Positions 11,655-26,371 of a DNA stretch of 64,000 nucleotides are shown here, piece by piece (positions within the stretch are counted from its first letter, which is position 1; each line of letters opens with the position of its first letter). Position numbers and translations under genes: made by a program. The notes beneath the pieces were generated by a model, which saw only the letters and a program-made list of their open reading frames with translations, was not told where the DNA came from and ran no database searches. Location of the stretch: NCBI GenBank assembly GCA_033239525.1, contig BSYO01000004.1, positions 8,461,410 to 8,525,409 on the forward strand, read 5' to 3'. This DNA comes from Nepenthes gracilis. Taxonomy: Eukaryota > Streptophyta > Magnoliopsida > Caryophyllales > Nepenthaceae.

Positions 11655-14600
11655 GGTCATACATAAGAAATTGCCTTGACCTACTAAATGGGAGGGAGCC
11701 CTTCGATTTGAAATTAAAAAATAAATAAATATTTATACCAAATGTTAAGAAATGTGTGTTAAATAATTTAAACAATATCAATTTTCGATGTTAGTGAGGG
11801 TCACTGCCAGCAAATAAACAGGGAATGTGAGTATGATTATTTTAAACTGAGCAGGATTCATAAAATCTTTGTTTTCTTAAAATAAATAATAAAATAAAAA
11901 AAAATATTAATTAATTAAGAGAAGAGTTGCCGCTTGGCGTTTGTCTCGGCTCGGGCGATCGGAGGTCGGGCCCCACCCCATCGGGGCCTTGAGTTGATAA
12001 TCAGGGATCTGTTTGGTGATTAATATCGTCACCAAGTTGACAAACTTTTACCCTTTTGAAAATTTTGGTTTCTTCTGTTCTGCTGCTTCTTAATCAGACA
12101 TATTCCCTTTTCTTAAAAAACCCGTTAAAGTAACTGTTGTTATATTATCAATTATTTTGCTGAGGGCTAATCAGCATTGACAGATTTTGCATTGAAGTTT
12201 TGAATTTATTTAGTTTCAATCGTATACACTATAATTATATTTTTTGACGTTCAAATTAAAATTATACTTGTTAAACTAAAATGCAACTAAGTGAAAATGA
12301 GCGAAAAGACTTTTAGATGAGATGCTTCGGATTGAGAATAAGTTATTTGAGTGATAAGCTTCTAAACTTTAGATGTTTAATTGAACACTGTTAGACTTCT
12401 ATTTGAACAAATATTTTTACACAGTTTTAAAGTAGTAAGTGCTTATTAAAATCGACAGTCCCTTAAATCGTTGTAGCATTAGATATTTTTTCATACTCTT
12501 TGGATTTATTTTTAAAGGCACAGGACCTTATGTCAGGGGATATTTAATAATATCTTTTAAGTTATTAATTATAAATAATATTTTTTCATCATCGTTAATT
12601 TTTAATTATTATGAGTAACTAGCGACTTTATTGGCCATGAACTCAATCTTCATAATTGCTCCTGATAAACTCAATCTTCATACTAAGTAGCTTAGTATGT
12701 GGCCACACAACCATTCTAATCCTCATTGATATGAAATTTTAGCTTATCCTATTTGAATCTTTATTATTTATTACTAAATTCATAAAAAGTATAACAATTA
12801 TTTTAACTTTTTATCATATTTTATATCTCTAGAAAAGAAAAACAAGAAGCACGTTCACTAAACAATAAATGAGATGATATGACTAATGTTTAATTAACCC
12901 TCATAATTAAACGGCTATTAACTTTTTTTAATTAATACTCAAATTAAGGGTAATTGTTTTTTTTAGTCAAATCAATTAATTTTATATTTATTTATTTATA
13001 TATTTTGGTAATGTCATATAATAAATATTGTCACGGTAGCTAATTTTGTTTTTAACTTAAGATTCAATATATATTAATTTTAATCAACTAAGGAAAAATA
13101 ATAATACTTCTATTGGCCTCAAATGGCACTAGCTAGCTATAAACATAGGTCGTGCCAATGCGGCCCATAGCAGGACTACGTGGCATTAGATGAGAGGTCA
13201 ATCAAGGGAGTGGACCCTACGTAGTGTATTATTTATCAGTCCAAAATTCTACTGTCTACAGTTTGTAGAATGACTTTAATTAATAAATGGAAATTATTTA
13301 GTAGTCCGCTTTGGGGCAAATTTATTTCAAGTTTAGATTATCCGTGTGACGACGACCCAAACCAAATGTGAGGAATATGCAAACGAATGTTAACTGTAGC
13401 ACATGATGCAGTATTGACTATGCCCTACGTGTTGCTTCTTGTTAGGTAACAGTCAATTCCATGCCTATTTGTCAATGAATTTCATTTTCTCATTTCTAAA
13501 ATTTTTAAACCCAATAATTCTTCTTTTTTTTTTTTTTTTTTGGGTTACAAAACTGATCAATCTAGACCTATATGTTTTGCCACCCGTCTTATTTTTTTAT
13601 TTATTTTTTTATGTATTGTATGTGCTGTAAAGGATATAGATTTACAACATGTCCAATAGAATAAAATTATAATTTTATTTTAGACATTTTTTGTACAAAA
13701 GTAATAATTATTTTAGACATAATGATTAATTAGAGATAATTAATATCTAAAGATTAAATTGACGTGGGCAGTTGATATTTGTTGCTTTGGAGACTATCGC
13801 CTAAACTAACTGCAAAGTTGGTGAACTGTTCGGCTAAACGAATTGTTCGGCTAGATGCTCGGATATGCTGCCATTTGGCTATATAACTTAGTCTGGATTA
13901 TATTCCTCTTAATAATCATCCTACAATATAGTGGATCATAATTTATTCTGGATAGAATTGAATCACGATTGGATCCTATATTCTCTGGACTTAAACTCAA
14001 TGGGTTGGATGCTATATACTCATTTTTGGATATTTTAAGCCTATTAATTATGGACTTATTAGACTGATTAATTGGGCAAACCAAATCAATATTACACTCG
14101 ACACTAGCCCCAAAGCTCAAAGATTGAATTTAAACTTCGAGAATGCATAAAAAAAATGAAAGATCGAATCAGCCCAACCTTTGAGACTATTGAATACAAT
14201 ACTCCAAATTAGTGAGTAGTCTTTACTGAGTTGTCATATCAATCACTCAATTTGCTATCCTATTACTTTGATAGATATTTTTTGACTATTAATTACATGT
14301 TACTGCTTTAAAATACTATATTTTGTGGCTGGTCTTTCAGACGTAAAAAGGACTAATCTTTCATTCTACCTTCTTCATTTGATATCCACGCCTTAGCCAT
14401 CGATGAAATTAGTTGGATCTTTCAGCAATATTTTTACTTAGAGGATCTTATGTTCTAGATAAAGAAAAGATGATCTGGTGCCATAGTATTCTACCGGATG
14501 TCAGTGAGCAAGCCCATCTTGATTTTCTTTTTTAGAAGGGAACAATATTATTCACCCTCTTTTATATAATATCATTAGTCAGATTAGTCCTTCTCCTAAA

Positions 14601-15640
14601 TAATCATTAGAAGAATCTTATACCTTTGAGTGTATCTTGGCTCATTTATCTCTCTTTGATGGATCTAACATGTACTCTAGGATATATCACCTGCTGGCAT
14701 TTGGTTGCCCAACATCATTTCACAAGGGTTATTCGGTTGGTTGTTAGCTTTTCTCTGCCTATTTGCAGGAGTTGCCATCGAAGTAAAGTATGATATTTAT
14801 TCTATAGGTACTGATGATCATTAATATGATATTGTTTCTTTCTTACAAGTCGATTGGTTATATATTTTTATTTTAAAACATAACTTGTACATATTTGCTA
14901 CCAATAATAAATAAAAGCTAATTTCTTTTATTTTTTTATATTTAGATCATTAATGTTTATATGTTTTTTTTTTTTTATTTAGAATTGTTCACATCTGCAT
15001 AAAAATATAAAGTCACAAAAAGTTTATATTAATTAGCGAATCCAAATAAAACATTTCAAATTCTTAGTTTTAAGACTTGAAAATGTATTGAGTGATAACT
15101 GACAACTAATTATTGATTATAATAAGATCTGATAATTTGACTTTCTAACAAATTAGAATCTTTAAAAAAACCAAATCAAAATTTTAAAAATTTAGCCTGT
15201 TTGTCATATGAAAATAATTTGATTTTTATTTTGTTAGATTCACATGACTAGTTAGATAGTAATTAGGGTAATGTCAATGTCATGACACCTCTCATGATTG
15301 AAATGACATGCTAAGGATGTATTTAATACTATAGTAGATGATATTATTCTCTTCAAATCACATGACATGACCTCATGGTATTTTTTTTACCAATTATCAA
15401 TGCACTTATTTTGGACATTTTAAATGAAGGAAGGAATGTCACTTTAATGTGGAACGTTTTGGGAAAAGAGACATCATAGAGATAAGCATTTCTCATTATT
15501 ATTTCCAAACATTTCCAAAGTCCTTTTAATATCCTTCTCTAGCGTTTGTCTTATTTTCATTTAAATTCACGTCAATCATCATTCTTGCCTCTATGCTTCT
15601 CAAAATAAGTACTTTAAAACCCTAGCGCTTTCAAAACTCC
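11655..15640. other. Intergenic, AT-rich
   Basis: I see no gene. A short GC-rich patch at 11925-12000 (GGGCCCCACCCCATCGGGG) stands out but opens no frame. At 13790-14860 the composition is more mixed, with phrases such as CTGTTCGGCTAAACGAATTG; this looks like decayed transposon sequence I cannot place. The rest is low-complexity A/T. Confidence 0.4.
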
Positions 15641-15889
15641 ACAATCTTGTTTCTTACCGTTATTGATGGTCCGCATAGGATCGAAGGCTCTTTCCTTCAA
15701 AGAGTTGCTGATATTACTTATTCGCTGCCCTTACTTGATAGAGTCGACATTTATTATAAGTATAACATTCTTAATACAATTCCTTATGTTATTCTTTTGC
15801 CAGAAGACAAGGTATCATCTTCTCATGAAGGTTTTATTGTCATAAAAGAATCCTGTTATATCCTAAAACCTTATTATGATATTAATTAA
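15641..15889 (+). other. Open frame of unknown status, possible pseudogene fragment
   Basis: About 80 codons stay open from around 15647, reading VIDGPHRIEGSFLQRV... and ...VDIYYKYN. The spacing of GP, I-G, L-RV and VDI resembles a stretch of ribosomal protein eL6 (GPFKINGVPLRRVN...VDI), but the match is weak and could be chance. No ATG with good context is present. Low confidence. Confidence 0.2.
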
Positions 15890-18800
15890 TGGAATTAATT
15901 AATCTTATACTAAACACTTATGTTATTAGGTAAAAGTCTCAAAATAACAATGGACGTAAATTTCACACTGATATCACAACTGACCAAAATAAAAATAAAT
16001 AAAATAAATAATCTAACCGTATGAATCGAATACCATGTTAGCTTGTGGTTGAAAAATAAATAACAACAAGACGTCAATACATGTGTAAAGAATTATATTT
16101 AAATTATAATTCAGAGTTAGCTTCATTCATGCCATCATATTATCTTTTACACAAAAATAATTGTCCAAAATAACATAAATATTATAAGTTACTATTTAAA
16201 AAACTAAATATAATATCAGATTCTTATAAAATTCTAAACTATTTTTTTCTCAAATTAGCTTCTCCTTTAAATTCCTCACCCACAAGTGTCCGAACTAGCT
16301 AATTTGAAGGGAGATTAGCGAAAATAAAAGTAAGAGTAAGTTAAAAGTTTAGTAAGATATATAATTTATATCAAAACATGCAGGAATGACAATAAATCAA
16401 ATTCAGACGCAATGACGTGGATCTTTCATAATAATTATGCACAATTTTAAAATTTTTCTTTTTATTTCTAAATCAATTGTGTTATGTGAAATATTTATAC
16501 GTAAACATGCTATTTTTATGAACCAAGAACCAGTAGAGTTTTACCAAATAATGAGTGAATAATCAAAACTTGAATTATATTTATTCCCACACAACTAAAA
16601 GTCTTATACTATTATTTAAGACTGTAGGTGGATTGTCATACATATAACTCTATAAATCGAATCGAACGCCATTTTTACTCGCAGATAATAGGTTTGAATT
16701 TTGATTACCATTATAATAAATTAATATATGTCAAAATATACTATCGCTAATATTCTTATAATGGTCCAATAATAAACAAATTAAATCTCTACTCTATTTT
16801 ACTTAATTATTAAATTTTCTTATTATGGATAAAATATTTTTAATTCTTTAACAAATTATAAAGTGTTTCCTTTAAATTCTTTCAATTTCTTAACATGCAA
16901 TGATTAAATTTTTCTATAAAAACTTACATATACTTAATTTAAAACTAGTAATACTTTGTTATAAGATTTTTGAACAAAGTTATAGAAAACCAGTAACACT
17001 TCTTAATTTAATATTTTATTTCAAATAACATGCATGTGGCACATCTATATAAAATTTTAGGACATGCAAAATATATACTTAGTTAATTTAAACATGTAGA
17101 AATATTATATACAAATTTAAATTATATAATAACTATTTAAGTATGATTTTAACATATGCATATGTAAAATTATAGAGAAATAAATTGACAATATAAAATA
17201 TATGAATTAACAACATAATTTTCATAGAAATTGTAAAGAATGAGAATATGAATCATACATATGAAGTATAAATAGTATAACCATAAAAATATAACATTAT
17301 GAGTATTTAAAATAATAAATATTTTAAAAAATAAGGAAAGATTATTAATAAAAAAAAGTTTGAGATGCCTTAACTTTAAATTTATCAAAATCTTTCTTAG
17401 ATTGATTTCAAAAGTCCTTATGTAGCTTCCTCTATCTTTCTCTCTTTTTCTTCTCTCATCTCTCAAAATCTGATAGAAAATGATCAAAAATCAACCGGAT
17501 ATAACTTATATAGTAGATTAGTGCATACGTGCACATTAGGCGTGCATCAGGCATTGCGACCAAATACAATGGTGTACAAGCGTTGCCTCAGACGCGCGTC
17601 AGACTCTGATATTCTGTCTCAGCGTGCTCGGACATCTATTGGGCATGCATCGAGTACGAATACACTACAAAGCGCTCTTGAGCTCTATTCAGTAAACCGG
17701 TCAGTACGGCCTCTCTATCCAAGGTCCACATGTGCCATTTAGACGCCGGTCAAATATCAATCAATTTGATGTAACCCGATTCAATTTTGAATTTGGTCTG
17801 CATAATCATTCTTCTTTGATCTTAATTCTTATCTTAATTTAATTAATTATGATAAATTTTAGAATTTAAAACTCGTATATTATAAATCTATTTGAATAAT
17901 AGTCTCTATATCCTAATAGTTAGAAAATTTACAAAGATTCTATATACTTTGTAGATTCCCATCGCATGGCTCCATCTTGATACCATACGATATTTGGTGG
18001 CTTTGTCCGTTTTCTTAGGGGTCATGAGCTCAAGATAGACATCAAAATGTTTAGGAATATTTTTTATTTAATTAAAAAATAATTGGATTTCATTGACTCC
18101 TTAAAAAGAGTTCAAAATAATAGAAGAAAACCTTAATTCCATAAAGAACTAGAAAGATGAGTTCTTCTATATAAAAGTTTCAATCGACTAAGTGTTGTCA
18201 AATAATTGAACTAACGTGAATCTAGCCTACTCTAGATAATCAATAAGAACAAGCTTTTGGGTGCCAAGTCTTGCGTAGGCCTCATAAAACTACAAAGACT
18301 AATAACTTTCTCATCACCACTACTTTGGATGTAGTGAAAATGGTTGTCTTGGTGGCACAACTCAGATTATGATGCTAGGTGAACCATTTCCCAAAGATGG
18401 CAAGCTAACAGTGCCTGACCCTAACAGACTCGATGTCCCAACCAAGCGTTGGGATGAGCTATCAAGGGTCAAACCATCAGAAGATCAAGTAGTTTACAAA
18501 ATCGAACTGTGCAAATATCAAATTCCAAGCAACAGATAAACAACATTGGAACACTTCAGTCATTTGTGCCACTTTCTAGGCCGCAGACGTATGGTGCACA
18601 ACCCTGACTGGCCCGAGGCTGATTCGCCTGGCTCATGTCCCCGACTAGGTGTCGTGGTGACCAGCTGAGGGTCAAATCGCAAGAAGATTAGGCCGCCAAC
18701 CGCTCTAACTATCAGATTATCAAAAATCAAGCCACGTCCAAGTGCTTTAATCGTTTACAACATATAAGAATATTGGAACCATATAATAACAACAAAGAAT
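15890..18800. other. Intergenic, with a GC-richer island at 17520-17760
   Basis: AT-rich sequence without genes. The island 17520-17760 has repeated GCGTGC/GTGCATC-like motifs (GGCGTGCATCAGGC, GGGCATGCATCGAG) similar in style to the GC-richer part of the 2-kb solo LTR at 31320-31460. It may be the core of another, more decayed LTR of that kind. No termini could be fixed. Confidence 0.35.
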
Positions 18801-20628
18801 GCCCAATAGTTTTATTCATTAATTTCTTTTACAAAGTACAAAATTTATAACGGTGAACATACAACCCAAAAAGAAAATAAAAATATATGGGACGACGATT
18901 TGACTATAGAAGCCTTACTTCGTTGAGACAAACACCCAAATGGCAAGTAGGCACATGACCTTAGGACGGAATCTCAGCGACTAGAACTACCCATTTTGAA
19001 CGGTCAGAAAGATGAGACTCTTGGCCCCTGCTGCACTCGAGTTGCTGAAGTAGTAAGTGCAGGTAAAAGCCATCCGTTGCAAGCATAAGGGATCAGTCAC
19101 CCGTTCTCACCAAAGACCAACCACCGAGACAGGCCATAGCCGTACAAATTGAAGTTTGCATTAGACCCAACACGGCGATGACGACCTAGACCTGTGGTGG
19201 ACTCATGAAACTCCTTCTTTAGCAAGTGCCAATACTGCAACATGGCCACAGATAGAGTGGCTGTCTGCCCCGATGGGATGGGGAAGAAGTAACCTTCTCC
19301 CCTCCGAGGGTTGAGCCACCAGTCCACTATGCCACTCAAGCGAGGACTATGCAACGGCAGCTGGGAGAAGGAGATAATGACGACCCTACACTTGGGCTAC
19401 ACTCATTACAGTAAGAGAACATCCCAAGTAGGAAAATTAAGACAAACTCGAAAGGCATCTTCAAACCTCTCAAAACTGCCTTCAATCCCGGCTAATGGTA
19501 GTACAGGCTCCATACCCGCTTCGATCTCTCGCATCACTTTGTTGATGGAAGAATGATTCGTGTAGCAAGGCATAGGAAGCCCTTTCATTTATAGCCGAGT
19601 GAGAAAATCAACGAGTCATTATTGTAGAAGATCATGCCTACCACCGTTATTCATAGAGAATCAACGACACTCAGAGAATCACCTCCAAATCTTGCCAAGC
19701 TGGGCAAAGGATCATTACTCTCCCATACAGAAAGGCTACAAAATACTTAGGAAAGGAAAGCGTGCTCAGGCTCACACAGCGATGTCCCATCAGAATATAT
19801 CAGGGATTAAAATTTCAAACCTTCCTACATAAAGGGATAGTGATGGATCCGGCAATCCAAGGACCGGCCATGGATTTGGCCCGCCAGTGAATGCGCCCAA
19901 GAAGCAGTAGTCTAGGAGATCTAGTGTGGGTCAGGGCCCATGAAGTACCAAGTCAGGCCCAGTCAGCAACCCGTGCAGCTTAACTTAGAGACGACCCGCC
20001 AACTTAGCAACTTGGTAGACAATCCCATGTGCTCCCACCAGTGCATGGCCCTTAAAACAGCAACAACAATTGAGCGAATATTCAGCACAAGATCATGCGC
20101 CACAGAGAAAGGCACCAATCATGGTGCTCCTTAAGGAGGAAAGGTTAGTTGGCATGCCCCCATGATTTCCTCGACAAATGCATCCTTTTTCCCATAAGAA
20201 AAGAGGAAGGGAAAAAAAAGGAGAAAAATTGTAGAAGAGAACTCTCTCTAAACTCGTAAAAATGAAGAACAAGGGAGATGACGAATATCATGTAATGATC
20301 AGTATCAAAGCTACCTCCTATCAGAGGGCGATCCTTCTTCCTTGCCAATTATCAACCCAACCAGGTGATTGTGCAGATCTCATGCTAGTTTTGAGCTCTC
20401 ACACTACGTGGCTAGCAAAGATGACTGGTAGAGCAGGGCGTAAAGAGCCTCCCCCATCTTCAGTTGGGAAAGGACTGGTGGGCGACTGTTTCTCTTTACC
20501 ATCAGTGACTAGGAATTTCTTCCTCATTCAATTAGCCACCCCTCTGCGGGTCCACTTGACAGTCAACCATTCCTTAGCGAGTGCATCACTCATCTCTTCT
20601 TGCTGGCCACTCCCTCATGAAAGTCGCT
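18801..20628. other. Balanced-composition stretch without a recognised gene (old transposon sequence likely)
   Basis: GC content is clearly higher than in the surroundings from about 18900 to 20630. Several short open frames occur on both strands, for example 19406-19588 and 19097-19354 on the minus strand and 20262-20636 on the plus strand. None shows a motif I recognise. The run leads straight into the minisatellite at 20629. Decayed retrotransposon internal sequence is the likeliest reading, unproven. Confidence 0.35.
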
Positions 20629-20883
20629 GTCTCTAAATTGCCCCTTAGACGGGCGCACCTAATGGAGTTTAGTCTTTCATCTCTTTAAGCTACCCCTTAG
20701 CCGGATGCACCACAATGAAGTTCAGTCCTCCACTTCTCTAAACCACCCCTAACTGGGTGTACCTTAGTGGAGCTCAATCCTCCAACTCTCTAAGCTATCC
20801 CCTAGCCGAACGCACCTCGACGGAGCTCAATCTTCCACTCTCTAAGCCACCCTCGGCTAGGGCACCCATCAAAGCCTATCCCT
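20629..20883. repeat. Degenerate minisatellite, about five units of ~50-55 bp
   Basis: Each unit begins near TCTCTAAGC and continues through CCCCTAGCCGG, CGCACC, TGGAGCTCAATC and CTCCAC. Five successive units can be lined up by eye, the last one most diverged. No coding function is seen. Confidence 0.7.
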
Positions 20884-22788
20884 CCATTAATGCTCGATTC
20901 CCAAAACATGAATCCATACATTTCTCTTATATCCTTGCATATTTTCATCCATCGAGAAAGATTTTTGATTTAAACGTCGGAGGATATATTAGGAAACGAG
21001 TCCTATCAATTTTCTGACCTCTTATTTATTAATTGTGGTGTGTAAGATCTAGTTTTGCAATGACGAAGATTGGATCACTCCAATTTAAACTGTCGTAGAA
21101 GATTGAGTGGCTCTCTAATCCGTACAATAATTTAGATCCTAGGACGCATTAGTTCTATTATTGTATAATGTACAATGAGGGTTCTGTAAATCCGCTATTA
21201 TACATTTGATGATAAACAATTCAATACAATTAAATCATTTCTTGTACATATGTTAAGTAACTATTCTCAGTAAGAATTTAAACTATTTAAGTAAGAAGTA
21301 TAACATTATTACGTAATCTTAACATTTAATAATTAGGCAACAGGAAGATGATAAGTATGCTTGGTAAGTAATAACGCAAAGATGGTGCATCAAGTCAATA
21401 TTCTTGTGCCATGGAAAGACTTGATGAGGAAAATTGACATTGCTTGTCAACATCTCTTACGTGTTAAATAAATGTTTTCAAATATTTTTTATATGTAAAA
21501 ATATTGGTTATTGGATTCATAAAAATGTGAAAAAGAATAAAGAAAAATAAATATGAGCTTATATATATATATATATACCCAAATTTCAAAACAAAAAAAG
21601 CAAAAAAATTAAAAAAAAAAAATGAAACGAAGAAAAAAATTGAAAAGCATGGGGGTTGGATTTTCATCCCAAGACCGTGAAGTGTGAAGTAGCACCCAAA
21701 CCCGAACAAAATCTGATGGATATAAAAAGGGTGGGAGATTTTGTACGCTATTCAAAATATGATAATAAAAAAAAAATTATTTTCACAGTAGAAGTAGTCA
21801 ACTATATAAATTTATTTTTATTAATTTACTTAATTTCATCCAAGATATAAAATACAAACTTGAAAATCATTTGCTTCCATTGACAGGATACTCAGTTGTC
21901 TCTTGCGTGAAAATATATATAGGTTGGATTTTCCCAAGTTCTCGGCTGCTGGCTATTGAGTGCTAAAGCAGTCATATGGCATTTTATTCTTCATTTGGCA
22001 CAAAGCAAAAACTACGATGAAAGAGGGTAGTACAAGGGGACCCTTGTTTTGGATGGAAAGCGAAAAAGAAGGGAAGGTGACAAATAAATAAAATTTAAAT
22101 ACAAAAAATTAATAAAGAACCAAAAAAATTGAAACCTAACCCTAGTTGTACATCCATGCAAAAGATAAAAAAAAAAAACCATTACAGCTGCCACCTCCGA
22201 GTAGAACTACCACCACCATTGGGGTTGACGGTGGTCCTTCACCAACCGATCGGTGGTGGCTTAGCCCGAGTGGCATATCAAAGAGGAAGGAGTAGAATAT
22301 GGCTTGCAGCGACAATGTAGCTTTTCTTAATGCTTGAAGCATAACCTGTGTTGGTTTTATCGTTGATCTTCTGTAATAGTGCTTGTATTCAGTAAACTCG
22401 AGAAAAGAGATGAGAGCCCAAAAGAGAGGGTATAAGGAGTTGTAACGAAACGGTGATTCGATATGCTGCATATCGGTATTGCTCGGTTGGTGGTGTTTGA
22501 CAGTTGTTTATGGTGGTACTGAGAAAGAGATCGAGGAAAAGAACGAGTAGAGGGTGCATAGAGTGGAAAAAGGGGATGCAGTTGCAGTAGAAGAAGATAA
22601 CTAGTCGAACGGAAAGGGTGGCGGCAAGAGTACATACTGGAGGTGTGATGGAGGATGATGGGTATGTGGTGGCGGAAATTAGGGTTTGGATTTGTGTTGC
22701 GAAAGGAAATCGTGTGATTAATTTGGACAATATCTCCCAAGAATTCTATCCTATTCGCTCTACAATACTAATAAACATATATCATTGC
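20884..22788. other. Intergenic, no recognised gene
   Basis: AT-rich up to about 22100 with a (TA)n tract near 21560-21578. From 22130 to 22740 composition is more balanced with overlapping short frames on both strands, none with a known motif. It ends with ATTGC (22784-22788), one half of the target duplication of the following solo LTR. Confidence 0.4.
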
Positions 22789-23668
22789 TTTTGGGATTTT
22801 GAGTCACTCCCATGCACGGGTGGCGATATGACCAAAGTAGAATAAAGGTCGGAGTGGTTACATTTGATTAAAATGATATAAAGGCCGGATTGAAAATTTT
22901 CGGAGTGAAAATTTCGTTTTCTTCTCAAAGTCGAGAACTATAACTGAAAGACGAAGACGCTAATTGAAGGCCAATAACTCTGATTAAAGGATAAGGACTC
23001 TAAGTGATGGCCAAAACATCTTGCTATTGACCGAGGATATTAAATGATGGCCGAAAACATAGGATGATGTTTGAGGATACTAGGCAGAAGGGCGAGGACT
23101 TTGGTCAACTACCGAATACAACTTGTTTGAAAAAACTGATTATCTGTAAAATCTGCGCAAACAACTTTTTCAGAAAAGTAGTTGATTTTCAGAGTTTGTA
23201 GCCGATTTGTAGAATAGATCAACTGTCATTGACAAGAATACACTTTTACAGAGATAGTGGCAGGTCTTGTAGTGCACGCAACTTACCTACAGAATAGGTG
23301 GTCGTCCATTGCTAATATATATATATATATATATATGTATGCTGAATAGAGAGAGTGTGTGAGTGCGAAAGAGAGAAAAACATAGTGAAAATAAAGAGTC
23401 GTAATTTTGCTCTTGTACTCTATTCTCTGTTTTCTACTCTCCAAAGGGTTTGTGTAATCATAATTTTTATAATCAAAATTTACATAGTAAAATTTTTGTG
23501 GATTAAATATCCAATGATTTTTTTCTCTTATTTAGAAAAGAATTTTCACATAAAATTTATGTGTATTTTCTATTCTCTCTTATTTTCTTTTTGTTGTGTG
23601 CGGTAAACACTTATCATCGTCATTATCTTCTCGGATTTACTGTCCGATCGGCATTAGTTTTCCCTACA
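22789..23668 (+). repeat. Solo LTR of the TGTTGG family, copy 2
   Basis: The 880-bp unit begins TTTTGGGATTTTGAGTCACT, a mutated form of the family start TGTTGGGTTTGGTCACTCC. It ends TTTTCCCTACA. Perfect 5-bp duplications ATTGC flank it (22784-22788 and 23669-23673). Degenerate ~30-bp units (GAGGATATTAAATGATGGCC and variants) fill 22900-23110, and a (TA)n run lies at about 23315-23337. No internal region adjoins it. Confidence 0.75.
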
Positions 23669-26371
23669 ATTGCGTATACATTATAAGGCAAACATAACTT
23701 TTATATTGGGGAAGACATTCTTCATTTGCCTCTGTAAAAAGATACGTAATTGTGAATTTCATGTAAACATTTTACTCATAAATTACCTTCATAATAAATG
23801 ACTGTTGATTTTGAAAAGTATTGGATAAAATTTGATGTCTTAATCATACTATAACAAATATCAGAGTGAAAATTGTCAACTGGACGTACAATTAAAATTT
23901 GTTGACGCACAAAACCCAACTATATTATTAATTGTATCGTTCTAGCTTTCAACATATTTTATTACAAAGATATCGAAAAGAGAAATCTAACAATCATATA
24001 GTAAAGAAAAGTAAACAACGAGACAAATAATTCCTTCAAGAAATGGACAAAGAATTGATGCCGACGTGTTGTAAACAGCTGGTTGGTGGTTATGTTGTAA
24101 ACAGCTGGGTGACTAAGAGTTTTGAATTCAGGATGAACCCTAAGCTCTAATGCTCTCCAAGCATGACACTTTTCCCAGTGTGCCTCTATAGACCTAAAAG
24201 AAATACTTCGTTAATTCTTGTATGAGTTCCACGTCCTATAACATATATATTTGTATATGTATAACTATTTTTTTATATTTGTATCAGTATTCGTGCACAA
24301 ACACCCATAGGATGGAGCTTGAGTGATACGTGGCAGTGGCTTGGCATGCATAATTTTATTTTAAATGACAATGATTCTACGCTTATTTTTTGCCCAGTAA
24401 TTACCATTCAAGTGGCAATTTGTATCATACCAAAAATCTAAATAATCAACCATGTCATACTTGTGTATGCCTTTTATATTTATGTTGTTAATTTGTTGGA
24501 TGGTATGGATTGTAGTAGTTACTTTAAAGATTTGTCTATTATTAGATGATATATATACTTTAGAACTGTATTAACAGTTTGTATGGTATAATTTAGAAAT
24601 ATCTTTTCTCTATAAAAGAACATTTCCAAAAAAGTGTAATAAAAAATGAATTGAAATTCACCATAAGTTATTATGAATTCTTTTAGTAAGTTATGGCTAT
24701 AAGTTCATAAAGAACATATCAGGAGTTGTTTTTCAAAAGTAACAAATACCCATCAGTGTTAGATAAGAAACAAATACCATAATGCCACTATACTGTGTCT
24801 ACATGTGTTGAGCTTGAAGTAGGAATTGAATATATCCATCTTCTACCAAGGGATGAAATAATATTTTGAAAAAGTTAGGGTTCTTAGAATTTTTAAATAA
24901 ACTTTGCTACTCATCGTGTCAGGAAACGATGCATTCTGAAAACTTAAAGCATTAGATAAATGCATATTTATACTGAAAAATATAGGTTTAGCTAGAGCTT
25001 ACAGCTAAGTTGATGACTTAGTAGCGAAAAAATTATATATCATCGAAGGAAATTGAGGATAAGATGACAAAGATGAAAATAATAATAATAATTTTTATTC
25101 AAATATATTTAATTCTATGATTTTTCGTGAAATAAAGACTCCATTAATAGCCTTTCAAATTTTAAAATTCAAATTATAAAAAATAAATCAAATTAAAACT
25201 CTTAGAGATAAGATAACAATACGCATTTAATATATGTTATTGTACCTAACTTATTTCAAATCCCTAAAACAATTTGGAATTGATACATAACATAGGATTT
25301 GAGGAGCTTACTCCTCTAAAAGCGGGGTTGATTCAACCCCTCATGATTGCAATCATTCGATATTGATCGAACGATCGTATTATTTATTATTAAAAATATT
25401 ATTTAATTTTTATTTACTTTTAGAAAAAATTTTAATCATATCCATTTAACATTAATCAAACAATTAATTAGGAGGGGTTGAATTAACTCTTTTTTCGGTA
25501 AGGTAGAAACTCTAAATCCACATAAGGATGGTCTAGGAGCTCAATCTATTGCAAAAATACTATCTTTGGTTGGTTTATTGAGGTAGGCTTTTGGGTCAAA
25601 GAGCTGATACACTAAATTTGGCCTAAGAGTTGATACTTAAAATTAGACGAACAGTTTATGTTCCGGTTGAAATAATAGCAATAATGACAATTATCTTTGT
25701 TAGTCATAGTAATAATTTGAAAACAATAAATAAAAATAATGGCTGTTTAACCACGACAACAACAGTAAAATCATTCTAAATAGCCACAAGAATAGCATTA
25801 AAACCTCATTAACTAACCGCTACATAAAATTTTTAAGAACGCAACCAAACAAAACTACTTCTAAATCTTTGGATACCTTTGATGTTGCCACTTTATTTCC
25901 TCCCAACGTTGCTCAATCGGCATCTTCCACAGTTTGCATGTCAGACACAAAAAGGATAAGCAACCTGAAACAGCAAAATGCTCTACTCACTAGACAACAG
26001 AGACTTAAGTCCAGAAGTTCATAAAGTAGCATCTGACTTGCTAGCTCTAGATATATATCTTTTGCCTTGGAATTCGAAGTGAATGACCTTTTACACATGC
26101 AGACATTCATGCATCAATTTTTGTAAAACCTCCCTCAACCCCCGAAAAAAAGAGTGGAAAAATGAAAAAAAGGCTCACATAGCTTAATTACAGATGTAAT
26201 TCTTCATTGTATATTGAATACGATAGATGCAGCAGGTTCATATAATCAACATAAGAAAATTGAATATCCCAATGAAAGCGCAAGTGTCTCAGAAATAATG
26301 TGCTTGACAATTAATTTACATACTCAAGACGACACACTACAAACCGATGGATGGAACAACGAACGTACTAT
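23669..26371. other. Intergenic, downstream of the MYB gene
   Basis: AT-rich with no gene that I can support. A perfect 14-base direct repeat, TTGTAAACAGCTGG, occurs twice at 24065-24110. The last 200-300 bases should include the 3' UTR of the minus-strand MYB gene. Confidence 0.45.
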
